Source: an uncultured Oscillospiraceae bacterium
GTDB taxonomy: Bacteria; Bacillota; Clostridia; Oscillospirales; Oscillospiraceae
NCBI GenBank assembly: GCA_910578735.1
Contig: CAJTSQ010000010.1
Span: forward strand, 1-64,000
Length of the DNA: 64,000 nucleotides
Reading direction: 5' to 3'
The notes under the pieces were generated by a model that was not told where the DNA came from, ran no database searches, and saw only the letters and a program-made list of their open reading frames with translations. Each line of letters starts with the position of its first letter. Within the stretch, counting starts at the first letter, position 1. A program made the translations under genes and the position numbers. Of the stretch, positions 33,398-40,935 are shown one piece after another.

Positions 33398-33841
33398 ATG
33401 CTGAGAGGAATCCCCAACTGCATCAGTCCCGAGCTGCTGAAGGTTCTGCACGAGATGGGCCACGGCGACACCATCGTGATCGGCGACTCCAATTTCGCCG
33501 CCGCCTCCATCGCGGCGGCCAAGGGGCACGTCAACATCCGCTGCGACGGCCACCGGGCCACCGAGATTCTGGACGCCATTTTGCAGCTTATGCCCCTGGA
33601 CGACTTTGTGGAAAAACCGGTGACCATCATGAACAAGACCGAGCGGCACAAGGACCTGGAGTGTTCCGTCTGGGACGAGTTCAAGGCCATCGTGGCCAAG
33701 CACGACCCCCGGGGGGCGGACGCGGTGGACTTTATGGACCGCTTCCCCTTCTACACGGCGGCCCAGAACGCCTACGCGGTGGTGTCCACTACCGAGACCG
33801 CGCCCTATGCCTGCATTATTATCCAGAAGGGCTGTCTGTAG
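33398..33841 (+). CDS. RbsD/FucU-family sugar mutarotase
   Basis: The 147-residue protein belongs to the RbsD/FucU family, which interconverts sugar anomers. The family core LHEMGHGDTIVIGDSNFAA is at about residues 18-36, with the catalytic-type His, Asp and Arg residues there and in NIRCDGHRATEIL. The C-terminal AYAVVSTTETAPYACIIIQKG is also conserved. In this locus it would supply the anomer needed by the kinase (5-methylthioribose, 5-deoxyribose or a similar pentose). It closes the shell-gene part of the operon before a strong stem-loop. Confidence 0.88.
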   Translation: MLRGIPNCISPELLKVLHEMGHGDTIVIGDSNFAAASIAAAKGHVNIRCDGHRATEILDAILQLMPLDDFVEKPVTIMNKTERHKDLECSVWDEFKAIVAKHDPRGADAVDFMDRFPFYTAAQNAYAVVSTTETAPYACIIIQKGCL

Positions 33842-33854
33842 CGTTTGAACAGCT

Positions 33855-33889
33855 GGATCATTCCCGCCCCTTCGGGGCGGGAATGATCC
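33855..33889 (+). terminator. Strong stem-loop before the second aldolase
   Basis: A perfect 16-bp stem (GGATCATTCCCGCCCC and its complement, three-base TTC loop) lies between the mutarotase and the second aldolase. No T-tract follows, only AAATTTC. It may be a partial terminator or an mRNA-stabilising end for the shell-gene transcript. Confidence 0.55.
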
Positions 33890-33914
33890 AAATTTCACAT
33901 CAGGAGGTCTGGGA

Positions 33915-34562
33915 ATGAAAAACTGGAAACGAGAAGTCATTGACGCCGGTATCCGCATGCTCAGCGAGGGAATTACCATCGGCACCTGGGGCAACGTCAC
34001 CGTCCGGGACCCGGAGACGGGGTACGTCTACCTCAGCCCCAGCGGGATGCCATATAAGACCCTGATGGAGGACGACATCGTGGTGGTCCGGCTGGACGGC
34101 AGCCGGGTGGAGGGAGAGAGAAAACCCACCATCGAGACCGAGATGCACCTGGCCATCTACCGGGCCCGGCCCGCGTGCAACGCCATCATCCACACCCACC
34201 CTGTATACTCCACCGCCTTCTCCGCCATGGGGGAGGACATCCCCCTGCTGCTGGACGAGGCGGCCCAGGTGCTGGGCGACGTGGTGCGTACCACAGCCTA
34301 TGCCCTGCCTGGCTCTCAGGAGCTGGCGGACGAGTGCGTCAAGGCCCTGGGGGACAAGGCCATGGCCTGCCTGCTCCGATCCCACGGGGCGGTGTGCCTG
34401 GGCAAGGACCTGGAGCAGGCCTTTGGCAACTCCACCGTGCTGGAGGCCACCGCCCAGATTTACAGCATCATCCGCTCCATGGGCGGGCAGTTCGACCCCA
34501 TCTCCCCGGAGAACATCGCCTTTATGCAGAATTTTGTGAAAAACAGTTACGGGCAGAGATAA
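33915..34562 (+). CDS. Class II aldolase/epimerase family protein (second copy)
   Basis: The 215-residue protein is a FucA/AraD-family aldolase or epimerase. Likely zinc ligands are in IIHTHPVYS (two His near residues 93-95) and LLRSHGAVCLG (His near 157), with the acid in TIETEMHLA. It has normal family length and no targeting tail, unlike the first copy. It follows the stem-loop and has AGGAGG upstream. It may be the cytosolic enzyme for the same or a related ketose-1-phosphate, or a pentulose-phosphate epimerase. Confidence 0.88.
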   Translation: MKNWKREVIDAGIRMLSEGITIGTWGNVTVRDPETGYVYLSPSGMPYKTLMEDDIVVVRLDGSRVEGERKPTIETEMHLAIYRARPACNAIIHTHPVYSTAFSAMGEDIPLLLDEAAQVLGDVVRTTAYALPGSQELADECVKALGDKAMACLLRSHGAVCLGKDLEQAFGNSTVLEATAQIYSIIRSMGGQFDPISPENIAFMQNFVKNSYGQR

Positions 34563-34670
34563 TTTTAACAGAAAAACGGCTCCGGCACATATTTTGTGCT
34601 TGGGGCTGTTATATTGAGAAATTTGTTGTATAATAAAATCAACTATCTGCCGTTTTGGGGAGGATACAGC

Positions 34671-36302
34671 ATGAAAGCAATTACCGCAAATCCGGAGACC
34701 ATCCGAGAGGTTTTTTCCAAAAGATACATCATTCCGGACTTTCAGAGGCCGTACTCTTGGGATAACGACCCTTGTGAAAAGCTGTGGGACGATATCATTG
34801 ACTTTTATGAAGGAAAAGAGACAAAAGAAGACAAATATTTTTTGGGAAACATCGTAATCAACCCGGCCTCTAATCTATCCTATGAGGCTTGGGAAGTAGT
34901 AGATGGTCAACAGCGCCTGACCACGCTGCTGCTGCTTATAAAGGCTCTGCATTCTCGGGCAGGGACGGTCAAGGCGTTGGAGGAGTGTCTGCGGATCAAG
35001 GATCCCCTTACATCTGAGCTGACAGATGAGCTGAGAGTCAGTTCTTTTGTAATCAGCCAGGACAGGGAGGATTTACATACCATCCTTCTAGGCGGAACAG
35101 AACCAGCAAAAAGCCACCTTTTGGATAATTACAAGTTGTTCGGAGAGAAAATCGATGAATGGTGGCTTTCTCAGGGGCAGACAGCAGAGGCGTTAAACCG
35201 ACTGATTCTCACCCTGCTGGACAGTGTGGTGCTTCTGCCTATCCACTGCGGCTCAGAGGACGATGCCCTGACCATCTTTGAGACAATTAATAATCGGGGG
35301 ATGTCCTTGTCCGACGCGGATATCTTCAAGGCCAAACTTTACCACAATATCCCTCAGGAGGATCAGGCTGCCTTTATTGAGGACTGGAACGCACTGGAAG
35401 ACCACGATTGGCTCTTCCGTGTGTTAATGCACATTCTCCGAGCCAAGACCGATGAAACTGGTAAAGAGATTGGCCTGCGCTCCTATTTTACCGCTCAAAA
35501 GGGCATATTGGGCGACTATGCCTCCATTATGAGGAGCTTGAAGATAATCCATGCTGTTAATGTCAACTGGTACGGTGGCGATGAGATTAACGCGTTATGG
35601 CGGATTATGGAGACCTATCCCAACTACTACTGGAACTTCCCGCTATTTGTCTTTTTGCACAAGTACGGGGCCTTTGAGGAGGAGGGCGGCTTCTCTCTGC
35701 CAGAGGACCATCTGCCCCAATTTTTAGAACTCTTAAACGCCACTGTACGGTATTTCTTTATTAAAGGATTAGTCTATAATGCGGTTAATGCGGTGAAGGA
35801 TACTGTCTACCGGGTATGCGCCGACATAGAGCAGGAGCGGGACTACCTGGCCAGCTATGAGGCCAATATCTCTAGAAATGACAGAACTGTTCTTGATGCG
35901 ATTCTTCATGGCGATCTGCGCCGGCGCTATCAAAGGGGGATTGTATTGCTCTCAGCCTATCTGAACCCTGGCCAAAACCGGAAGGCGTTCAGCCAATTTA
36001 TGGATGGGAAATACGATATTGAGCACATTCTCCCCAAAAAATGGAACAATTACGACGGTTGGACGGATGACCTTTGGCGGGAGCAGTTGAACAATTTAGG
36101 CAATCTGATCCCTCTGGGCCGTGCGCTGAATATTGCGGCTAAGAACGAGTTTTTTGAACGAAAAAAGGGAGAATATGCCAAGTCCGATGTTCAAGACGCC
36201 CGAGACTTGATCATGTTGCCGGAATGGACGCCAGATGCTCTAATTGAAAGTCAAGAGGAGAAAATTGACAGATTACTGAAGTATTTTCAGGTTGAGCTAT
36301 AA
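34671..36302 (+). CDS. DUF262/DUF1524 protein (GmrSD-like putative defence nuclease)
   Basis: The 543-residue protein combines an N-terminal DUF262 domain and a C-terminal DUF1524 HNH-type nuclease domain. The DUF262 motifs are IPDFQRPYSW near residue 20, VVDGQQRLTTL near 77 and FETINNRGMSLSDADIFKAKL near 205. The DUF1524 motif DIEHILPKKW is near residue 450, with LNNLGNLIPL after it. Proteins of this type include GmrSD restriction enzymes against phages with modified DNA. The start was placed at MKAITANPET, behind GGGGAGG. It is clearly poorer in GC than its neighbours, has its own terminator and sits alone, which suggests horizontal acquisition. Function in defence is inferred from family. 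Confidence 0.88.
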   Translation: MKAITANPETIREVFSKRYIIPDFQRPYSWDNDPCEKLWDDIIDFYEGKETKEDKYFLGNIVINPASNLSYEAWEVVDGQQRLTTLLLLIKALHSRAGTVKALEECLRIKDPLTSELTDELRVSSFVISQDREDLHTILLGGTEPAKSHLLDNYKLFGEKIDEWWLSQGQTAEALNRLILTLLDSVVLLPIHCGSEDDALTIFETINNRGMSLSDADIFKAKLYHNIPQEDQAAFIEDWNALEDHDWLFRVLMHILRAKTDETGKEIGLRSYFTAQKGILGDYASIMRSLKIIHAVNVNWYGGDEINALWRIMETYPNYYWNFPLFVFLHKYGAFEEEGGFSLPEDHLPQFLELLNATVRYFFIKGLVYNAVNAVKDTVYRVCADIEQERDYLASYEANISRNDRTVLDAILHGDLRRRYQRGIVLLSAYLNPGQNRKAFSQFMDGKYDIEHILPKKWNNYDGWTDDLWREQLNNLGNLIPLGRALNIAAKNEFFERKKGEYAKSDVQDARDLIMLPEWTPDALIESQEEKIDRLLKYFQVEL

Positions 36303-36320
36303 AATATGGTATAAAGTGAG

Positions 36321-36358
36321 CGGTGGGATACCCTAATGAGGTATCCCACCGTTTTTTA
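36321..36358 (+). terminator. Terminator of the DUF262/DUF1524 gene
   Basis: CGGTGGGATACC pairs with GGTATCCCACCG around a seven-base loop and is followed by TTTTTT. Confidence 0.9.
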
Positions 36359-36370
36359 TAGAAGTTTTGT

Positions 36371-37012
36371 TTAAAGCCCCTCCAGGCCCCGCTTCAGGCC
36401 CTGGATCATATACATTCCGGCCACGGCGCCCTGGTCGGCCACGCCGGCGGCCTTGGCGGCAAAGACGGCGGCCTTGCCGAATTTGGGGGTCATGGACTTG
36501 GTGGCCTCCACCCCCTGGGCCGCCCCCTCACAGGCGGCGGCGATAACGGCGGCCAGGTCGCCCCCCGCTTCGGCAGCCTTCTGGGCGGCCTCGCCGGCGG
36601 GGGAGACGGCGTCCAGAATGGTCCGATCCCCCAGCTGGCACTTGCCCCGCTTCTGAATGCCGGCGGCGAAGGCGGTGAGGTAGAGGGCCAGCTCGGCGGG
36701 GCCCAGCTCCGCCTTGCCCTTGAGGGCCTTGCCACCCTCCATAATGCCGCTGGACATGAGGGTGCCCATGGTGGAGGGGACGATGCTGGACATCTTCATG
36801 CCCGCCTTCATCAGGGTTTTGCCTGCGTCGCCGGCCTCCGTGTTCTCCTGGAGCAGGCCGGGCAGGGCCCCATAGCCCTTGTCCATGGTGAGGCCCAAGT
36901 CGCCGTCGCCCATGTTGGCATCCATCTCACACAGTTCCTCCTTCTTCTCAGCGAAGATGGCGGCAACCCCCTGGAATAGAGCAGGAAGCTGTTCACAGGT
37001 AATAACGTTCAT
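36371..37012 (-). CDS. dhaL: Dihydroxyacetone kinase subunit L
   Basis: The 213-residue DhaL domain binds ATP/ADP and passes phosphate to the sugar held by DhaK. The Asp-rich metal site is in MDANMGDGDLGLTMDKGY near residues 28-45. Helical repeats with Gly/Ala content (MKAGMKMSSIVPSTMG, RTILDAVSPAGEAA) match the family. It is downstream of dhaK with an 18-base gap and AAAGGAG. No dhaM phosphotransferase gene is adjacent, so it may use ATP directly or a distant DhaM. Confidence 0.9.
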   Translation of the reverse strand: MNVITCEQLPALFQGVAAIFAEKKEELCEMDANMGDGDLGLTMDKGYGALPGLLQENTEAGDAGKTLMKAGMKMSSIVPSTMGTLMSSGIMEGGKALKGKAELGPAELALYLTAFAAGIQKRGKCQLGDRTILDAVSPAGEAAQKAAEAGGDLAAVIAAACEGAAQGVEATKSMTPKFGKAAVFAAKAAGVADQGAVAGMYMIQGLKRGLEGL

Positions 37013-37030
37013 CGTGTCGTTCTCCTTTCA

Positions 37031-38023
37031 TCACACTTGGGTGTAGAAGGGGGTGTGAACGGGCATGTCGATCCACTGCTTCATCTCGTCGCTGGCCACC
37101 TTGCAGATGGAGATGGAGGCCCCCGCCATCTCCATAGAGGTGGCGTACTCGCCTACAAAGGTGCGGTAGGTCTTAATCCCCTTTTCGTCCAGCAGCTTGC
37201 GCACGCTGCCGCTGAGGATATACAGCTCCTCGATAGAGGTGGCGCCCAGGCCGTTGATAAGCACGCAGACCTCCTCGCCGGCGGCCACGGGCATATCCTT
37301 CAGGATGGTGTCAACCGATTCCAGGGCCAGCTCGTCGGCGGTCTTGATGGGGCCGTTCCACACGCCGGGCTCGCCGTGGATGCCCATGCCCATAGCCATC
37401 TCGCCCTCGGCCAGGGTGAAGTTGGAGTGGCCTACCTCGGGGATGATGCAGGGGGACAGGGCGAAGCCCACGGTGCGGGTGTTGTCCTTGGCCAGCTGGG
37501 CGGCGGCCAGGACCTCGTCCAGGGTGCCCATCTGGGCGGCCTTGGCCCCGGCGCACTTGTACATGAAGAAGATGCCGGCGACCCCACGGCGGGTGGCGGG
37601 GTCCGCGTTGGAAATCACGTCGTCGGCGCCTACGATAGATTTGGTGGGGATGTCATCCATGTCGCACATCTCGGCGGCCATATCAAAGTTCATAATGTCG
37701 CCGGTATAGTTGCCGTAGAGGTACAGGATGCCTGCACCGGCCTCCACCTCTTTGGAGATGTTGTAAATCTGCTCGGCGGAGGGGGACTGGAAGACGCTGC
37801 CCACGCCGCAGCCGTCCAGCAGACCCTCGCCCACATAGCCCAAGAACAGAGGCAGGTGCCCGGTGCCGCCGCCGGTGATGATGGCTACCTTGCCCGGCTT
37901 CTTCTCGGCCACACAGTAGCAGCGCAGGTCATCTGCGGCGTATTTCACCTGGCTGTGAGCGGCGTAAATCCCGCGGAGCATATCGTCGGTGTAGGCCTCA
38001 GGCGCATTGATGATTTTTTTCAT
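37031..38023 (-). CDS. dhaK: Dihydroxyacetone kinase subunit K (or related triose/tetrulose kinase)
   Basis: The 330-residue DhaK-type subunit binds short ketoses covalently through a histidine, here His216 in MGMGIHGEPG. The N-terminal loop reads GGGTGHLP at residues 51-58, where classic DhaK has GGGSGHEP, so substrate preference may differ (for example erythrulose). It could phosphorylate dihydroxyacetone to dihydroxyacetone phosphate, linking with the aldolase and transketolase products of the nearby microcompartment locus. AGAAGG precedes the ATG. It forms an operon with dhaL, driven by a good promoter at 38104-38132. Confidence 0.88.
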   Translation of the reverse strand: MKKIINAPEAYTDDMLRGIYAAHSQVKYAADDLRCYCVAEKKPGKVAIITGGGTGHLPLFLGYVGEGLLDGCGVGSVFQSPSAEQIYNISKEVEAGAGILYLYGNYTGDIMNFDMAAEMCDMDDIPTKSIVGADDVISNADPATRRGVAGIFFMYKCAGAKAAQMGTLDEVLAAAQLAKDNTRTVGFALSPCIIPEVGHSNFTLAEGEMAMGMGIHGEPGVWNGPIKTADELALESVDTILKDMPVAAGEEVCVLINGLGATSIEELYILSGSVRKLLDEKGIKTYRTFVGEYATSMEMAGASISICKVASDEMKQWIDMPVHTPFYTQV

Positions 38024-38103
38024 AGAAGAACCTTCTTTCTACAGACTACAGATTGTGGTCGGCCCAGCCGGCCGGTTAGACGGCCATGCTGTACGCTGCC
38101 TCT

Positions 38104-38132
38104 ATTATACCTGTTTTCCTGGTATTCTTCAA
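38104..38132 (-). promoter_or_regulatory. Promoter of dhaKL
   Basis: On the minus strand TTGAAG and TATAAT are separated by 17 bases, about 80 bases upstream of dhaK. Confidence 0.65.
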
Positions 38133-38205
38133 TCCCGTTTTGTGAAATTCCCCCATAAATTTTATGCCGGCAGAACGCCTTTGGACCGCCCCGGGCCGGA
38201 GGAGT

Positions 38206-38225
38206 AAAATCGTTCGGACGATTTT
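38206..38225. promoter_or_regulatory. 20-base dyad between dhaK and the ROK-like gene
   Basis: AAAATCGT and ACGATTTT form a perfect inverted repeat around TCGG. It lies in the divergent region and could be an operator for either gene. No local regulator gene is adjacent. Confidence 0.4.
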
Positions 38226-38318
38226 GGAAGATGGGACGAAAAACGGTGGTATTTTCCATTGTTCTGTGGTAAAATGAAAGAAAATCGCCCGTTGCGGGCC
38301 AGATAAAGGAGGATCACA

Positions 38319-39698
38319 ATGAATCGATTTGGTATCGACGTGAAGCTGAAAAACATCCCTGCGCTGGACCCGGACTTTCTCCCGCTGATGCGGTTCAATC
38401 ACGCGTTTCTGAAGACGGCGAAAAAGCCCGTCTCCATTGCCGTGGAGCGGGCAGACGGGCAGATGTCGGTCCGCCACACCTTTGTCCACGGCACGCCTGA
38501 GATGGCCCAGGCCGACCTGTACTATGTGGAGCGGCTGATCAAGACCATGCTGTGGATGTACGGCGGCTTCTCGGTTTGGATCACCGACCAGGACCTGTGC
38601 AAACAGCTGAACCGGCTGTATGGGCCGGACGGGCCACAGTGGTTTGATGTGGAGTTTATGCACGATGTGTTTGAGGCCCCCTTTACGATTCTGTATGTGG
38701 ACGAGGTGCCGGAGGAGAAGAACAGCCCCAAGGCCATCGGCGGCCATCTGGAGGGCTGCCGCATCGGCTTTGACGCGGGCGGATCAGACCGGAAGGTGTC
38801 CGCCGTCATCGACGGGGAGACCGTCTTCTCTGAGGAGGTGGTCTGGTTCCCCAAAACCAACGCCGACCCGGACTACCACTACCAGGGCATCACCGCCGCT
38901 CTCAAGTCCGCTGCGGCCCATATGCCCCGGGTGGACGCGGTGGGGGTGTCCTCCGCCGGCGTGTTTATCAACGACCGGACCATGCGGGCCTCCCTCTTTC
39001 TCCAGGTCCCCCCCGACCTGTACGACGCCAAGGTGAAGGACATCTACATCCGCGCTATCCGAGACACCTTCGGCGATGTGCCCTACGCCGTCATCAACGA
39101 CGGCGACGTGTCCGCCCTGGCGGGGGCCATGAGCCTGGAGGACAACAGCGTGCTGGGCATTGCCATGGGCACCAGCGAGGCGGTGGGCTATGTGGACGAG
39201 GAGGGCCGGATCACTGGCTGGCTCAATGAGCTGGCCTTTGTCCCGGTGGATGCCAACCCGGAGGCCATGCGGGATGAGTGGTCGGGGGACATCGGCTGCG
39301 GGGTGAAATACTTCTCTCAGGACAGCGTCATCAAGCTGGCTCCCCGGGCGGGCATCCAGCTGGAGGAGGGGGCCTCCCCCGCCGAAAAGCTGAAGGCGGT
39401 GCAGACCCTGATGGCGGAGGACGACCCACGGGCCGCCCAGGTGTATGAGTCCATCGGGGTCTATCTGGGGCACACCCTGGCCTACTACTACGAGCTCTAC
39501 CGCTGCCGCCACGTGCTGCTGCTGGGCCGCGTCATGAGCGGCAAGGGCGGTGACCTGATTCTGGAGACGGCAAAGAAGGTCCTGGCTGAGGAGTACCCGG
39601 AGCTGGAGGGCAAACTCCTGCCCGCCCTGCCCGACGAGAAATTCCGCCGGGTGGGCCAGTCTATGGCCGCCGCCAGCCTGCCGGAGCGCAGAGCCTGA
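38319..39698 (+). CDS. ROK/ASKHA-type sugar kinase-like protein with extra N-terminal domain
   Basis: The 459-residue protein has a C-terminal sugar-kinase-like core starting near residue 148 (GCRIGFDAGGSDRKVSAVIDGE). ASKHA elements follow: AVGVSSAGVFIND, INDGDVSALAGAM and GIAMGTSEAVGYVDE. The Cys zinc-finger of typical ROK kinases is not seen. The first 145 residues form a separate domain I do not recognise. AAAGGAGG lies before the ATG. It is divergent from dhaKL, and a terminator shared with the PHP phosphatase gene follows. It is probably a cytosolic kinase for a sugar or sugar acid, but the substrate is unknown. Confidence 0.7.
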   Translation: MNRFGIDVKLKNIPALDPDFLPLMRFNHAFLKTAKKPVSIAVERADGQMSVRHTFVHGTPEMAQADLYYVERLIKTMLWMYGGFSVWITDQDLCKQLNRLYGPDGPQWFDVEFMHDVFEAPFTILYVDEVPEEKNSPKAIGGHLEGCRIGFDAGGSDRKVSAVIDGETVFSEEVVWFPKTNADPDYHYQGITAALKSAAAHMPRVDAVGVSSAGVFINDRTMRASLFLQVPPDLYDAKVKDIYIRAIRDTFGDVPYAVINDGDVSALAGAMSLEDNSVLGIAMGTSEAVGYVDEEGRITGWLNELAFVPVDANPEAMRDEWSGDIGCGVKYFSQDSVIKLAPRAGIQLEEGASPAEKLKAVQTLMAEDDPRAAQVYESIGVYLGHTLAYYYELYRCRHVLLLGRVMSGKGGDLILETAKKVLAEEYPELEGKLLPALPDEKFRRVGQSMAAASLPERRA

Positions 39699-39739
39699 TA
39701 ATATCCTCCCCTGCAAAAACGCCCCAAATTTTACCCACC

Positions 39740-39777
39740 AAAACAGCCGCCGCGGAGTGTTCCGCGGCGGCTGTTTT
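39740..39777. terminator. Bidirectional terminator
   Basis: A perfect 17-bp inverted repeat (AAAACAGCCGCCGCGGA and its complement, GTGT loop) separates two convergent genes. A and T runs at its ends give a terminator in both directions. Its right end overlaps the stop codon of the PHP phosphatase gene. Confidence 0.85.
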
Positions 39778-40576
39778 ATAGCGGGTGGAAGATGGGCTGC
39801 CGCCTGTCAAAGGTACAGAATTCCCGAAAACCGATTTTCTTCAGGACTTCCCGCACCTCCATGATATGGTCGGCCAGGTGCTCCGGGGCGTGGGCATCGG
39901 AACCGATGGTGAGGATCCGGCCGCCCAGCTTGTGGTACAGCTCCAGAATCCGCGTTGAGGGGGTCAGGTCATGAAGGCCATACCGGAAGGAGGAGGTATT
40001 TACCTCGATCCCCTTGCCGTCCCGGATGGCCCTGCGGAGAATCTGCTCCACAATAGGCAGGATGGGCCCGTCCGGGTAGGGCCCGCAGGGGTCGTACCGC
40101 TTAATCATATCCAGGTGGGCCAGGACGGAGTAGTCCTGATATCCCTCCATCACGTTATAAATGGCCTGGTAATAGGCGGCGTGGAACTCCGCCTGGGTCT
40201 TCCCCTGCTGAAATTCGCCGTTCCAGAACTCCTTGTTGCCCACCTGATGGTTGCTCAGAAGGATGAAGTCGAAGGGGAAAGCCTGGGCATCCGTCTGGTA
40301 CTGGGGGATGGTCTCCGCCTGGACGCCGAATTCGATGCCGGCCCGGACGGTGATCCGGTCTCCGTATTTCTCACGCATCCGCGCTGCCCCGGCCAGGTAG
40401 GATGGGTAGTCACAGTTTAGGACGGTCTTGACTCCGTAATCCACATGCTCGGTGAAGCAGATTTCCGCCAGGCCCAGCTCCAACGCCCGGCGGACCATGT
40501 CCTCCATGGGGGCCTGGGAGTCGTCGCTGAAGGCGGAGTGCATGTGGTAGTCGGCCAGCAGGCAGCGTTCAGTCAT
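39776..40576 (-). CDS. PHP-domain phosphatase, histidinol-phosphatase (HisJ) family
   Basis: The 266-residue protein is a trinuclear-metal PHP-domain phosphatase. Metal-binding motifs are ADYHMHSAFSDDS at residues 8-20, CFTEHVDYG near 40, and the C-terminal IGSDAHAPEHLADH near 230. FILLSNHQVGNKEFW and SVLAHLDMIKRYDPCGPY match the HisJ (HisK-type) histidinol-phosphatase family. Other his genes are not in the window. The ATG overlaps the end of a small upstream ORF by 8 bases, so translation is probably coupled. Confidence 0.85.
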   Translation of the reverse strand: MTERCLLADYHMHSAFSDDSQAPMEDMVRRALELGLAEICFTEHVDYGVKTVLNCDYPSYLAGAARMREKYGDRITVRAGIEFGVQAETIPQYQTDAQAFPFDFILLSNHQVGNKEFWNGEFQQGKTQAEFHAAYYQAIYNVMEGYQDYSVLAHLDMIKRYDPCGPYPDGPILPIVEQILRRAIRDGKGIEVNTSSFRYGLHDLTPSTRILELYHKLGGRILTIGSDAHAPEHLADHIMEVREVLKKIGFREFCTFDRRQPIFHPL

Positions 40577-40634
40577 AGGTCATCACCACCCGGAAAAAGC
40601 TGTCCGCGCTGGAGATGAGGATCATGTTGAACAT
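40569..40634 (-). CDS. 21-residue leader ORF coupled to the PHP phosphatase gene
   Basis: An ORF of 21 codons starts MFNMILISSADSFF and ends VVMTYD. It has an excellent ribosome binding site, AAAGGAG seven bases before its ATG. Its TGA overlaps the downstream start in the string ATGACTGA, while the downstream gene has no good ribosome binding site of its own. That arrangement strongly suggests translation and coupling. It could be a leader peptide or the remnant of an upstream gene. It contains no run of histidine codons, so histidine attenuation is not supported. Confidence 0.6.
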   Translation of the reverse strand: MFNMILISSADSFFRVVMTYD

Positions 40635-40935
40635 TGTAAAGCTCCTTTCTTGACATTGTGGAAAATTTCTGCTTGACATTCCCGTTGGTGGAAGGTGTAA
40701 AGTGTGGCTGTCACGGGAAATCTTTCCCAAATCTTTACCTTTTTCTTTACCGCAGGCTTTATGTATGCACGGTATGCTTCACAGGTCCCCGCGAGGGAGC
40801 CAAAAATTTTAATGAAAATTTTATCTTTTCTTTGGAAAAATGTAAGGATTACCCAGTACAATAACCCCAGGAAAATCACCGGGAATCCGGTGTACATAGG
40901 GGCGCGTCCCCGGAGCAAAAACAAGGAGGAACACT
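40635..40935. other. 301-base intergenic region with a promoter for the exporter operon
   Basis: CTTGACATT occurs twice, at 40649-40657 and 40672-40680. The second copy gives TTGACA (40673-40678), then 17 bases, then TGTAAA (40696-40701), a plausible plus-strand promoter. The transcript would have a leader of about 230 bases before the adaptor gene, including AT-rich stretches and a TACAAT near 40857. I see no gene in it. Confidence 0.45.

Noticed and set aside
23975..34562. A vitamin B12-dependent pdu or eut microcompartment
   Set aside because: PduL, PduS-like and PduP-like core genes are present, but there is no diol/glycerol dehydratase, ethanolamine lyase, glycyl-radical enzyme, cobalamin gene or alcohol dehydrogenase in the operon.
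40622..40924. A 100-codon minus-strand frame in the region before the exporter operon
   Set aside because: It has no ribosome binding site and no recognisable domain, and it covers the plus-strand promoter. Only the short 21-codon ORF at 40569-40634 in a different frame has a convincing start.
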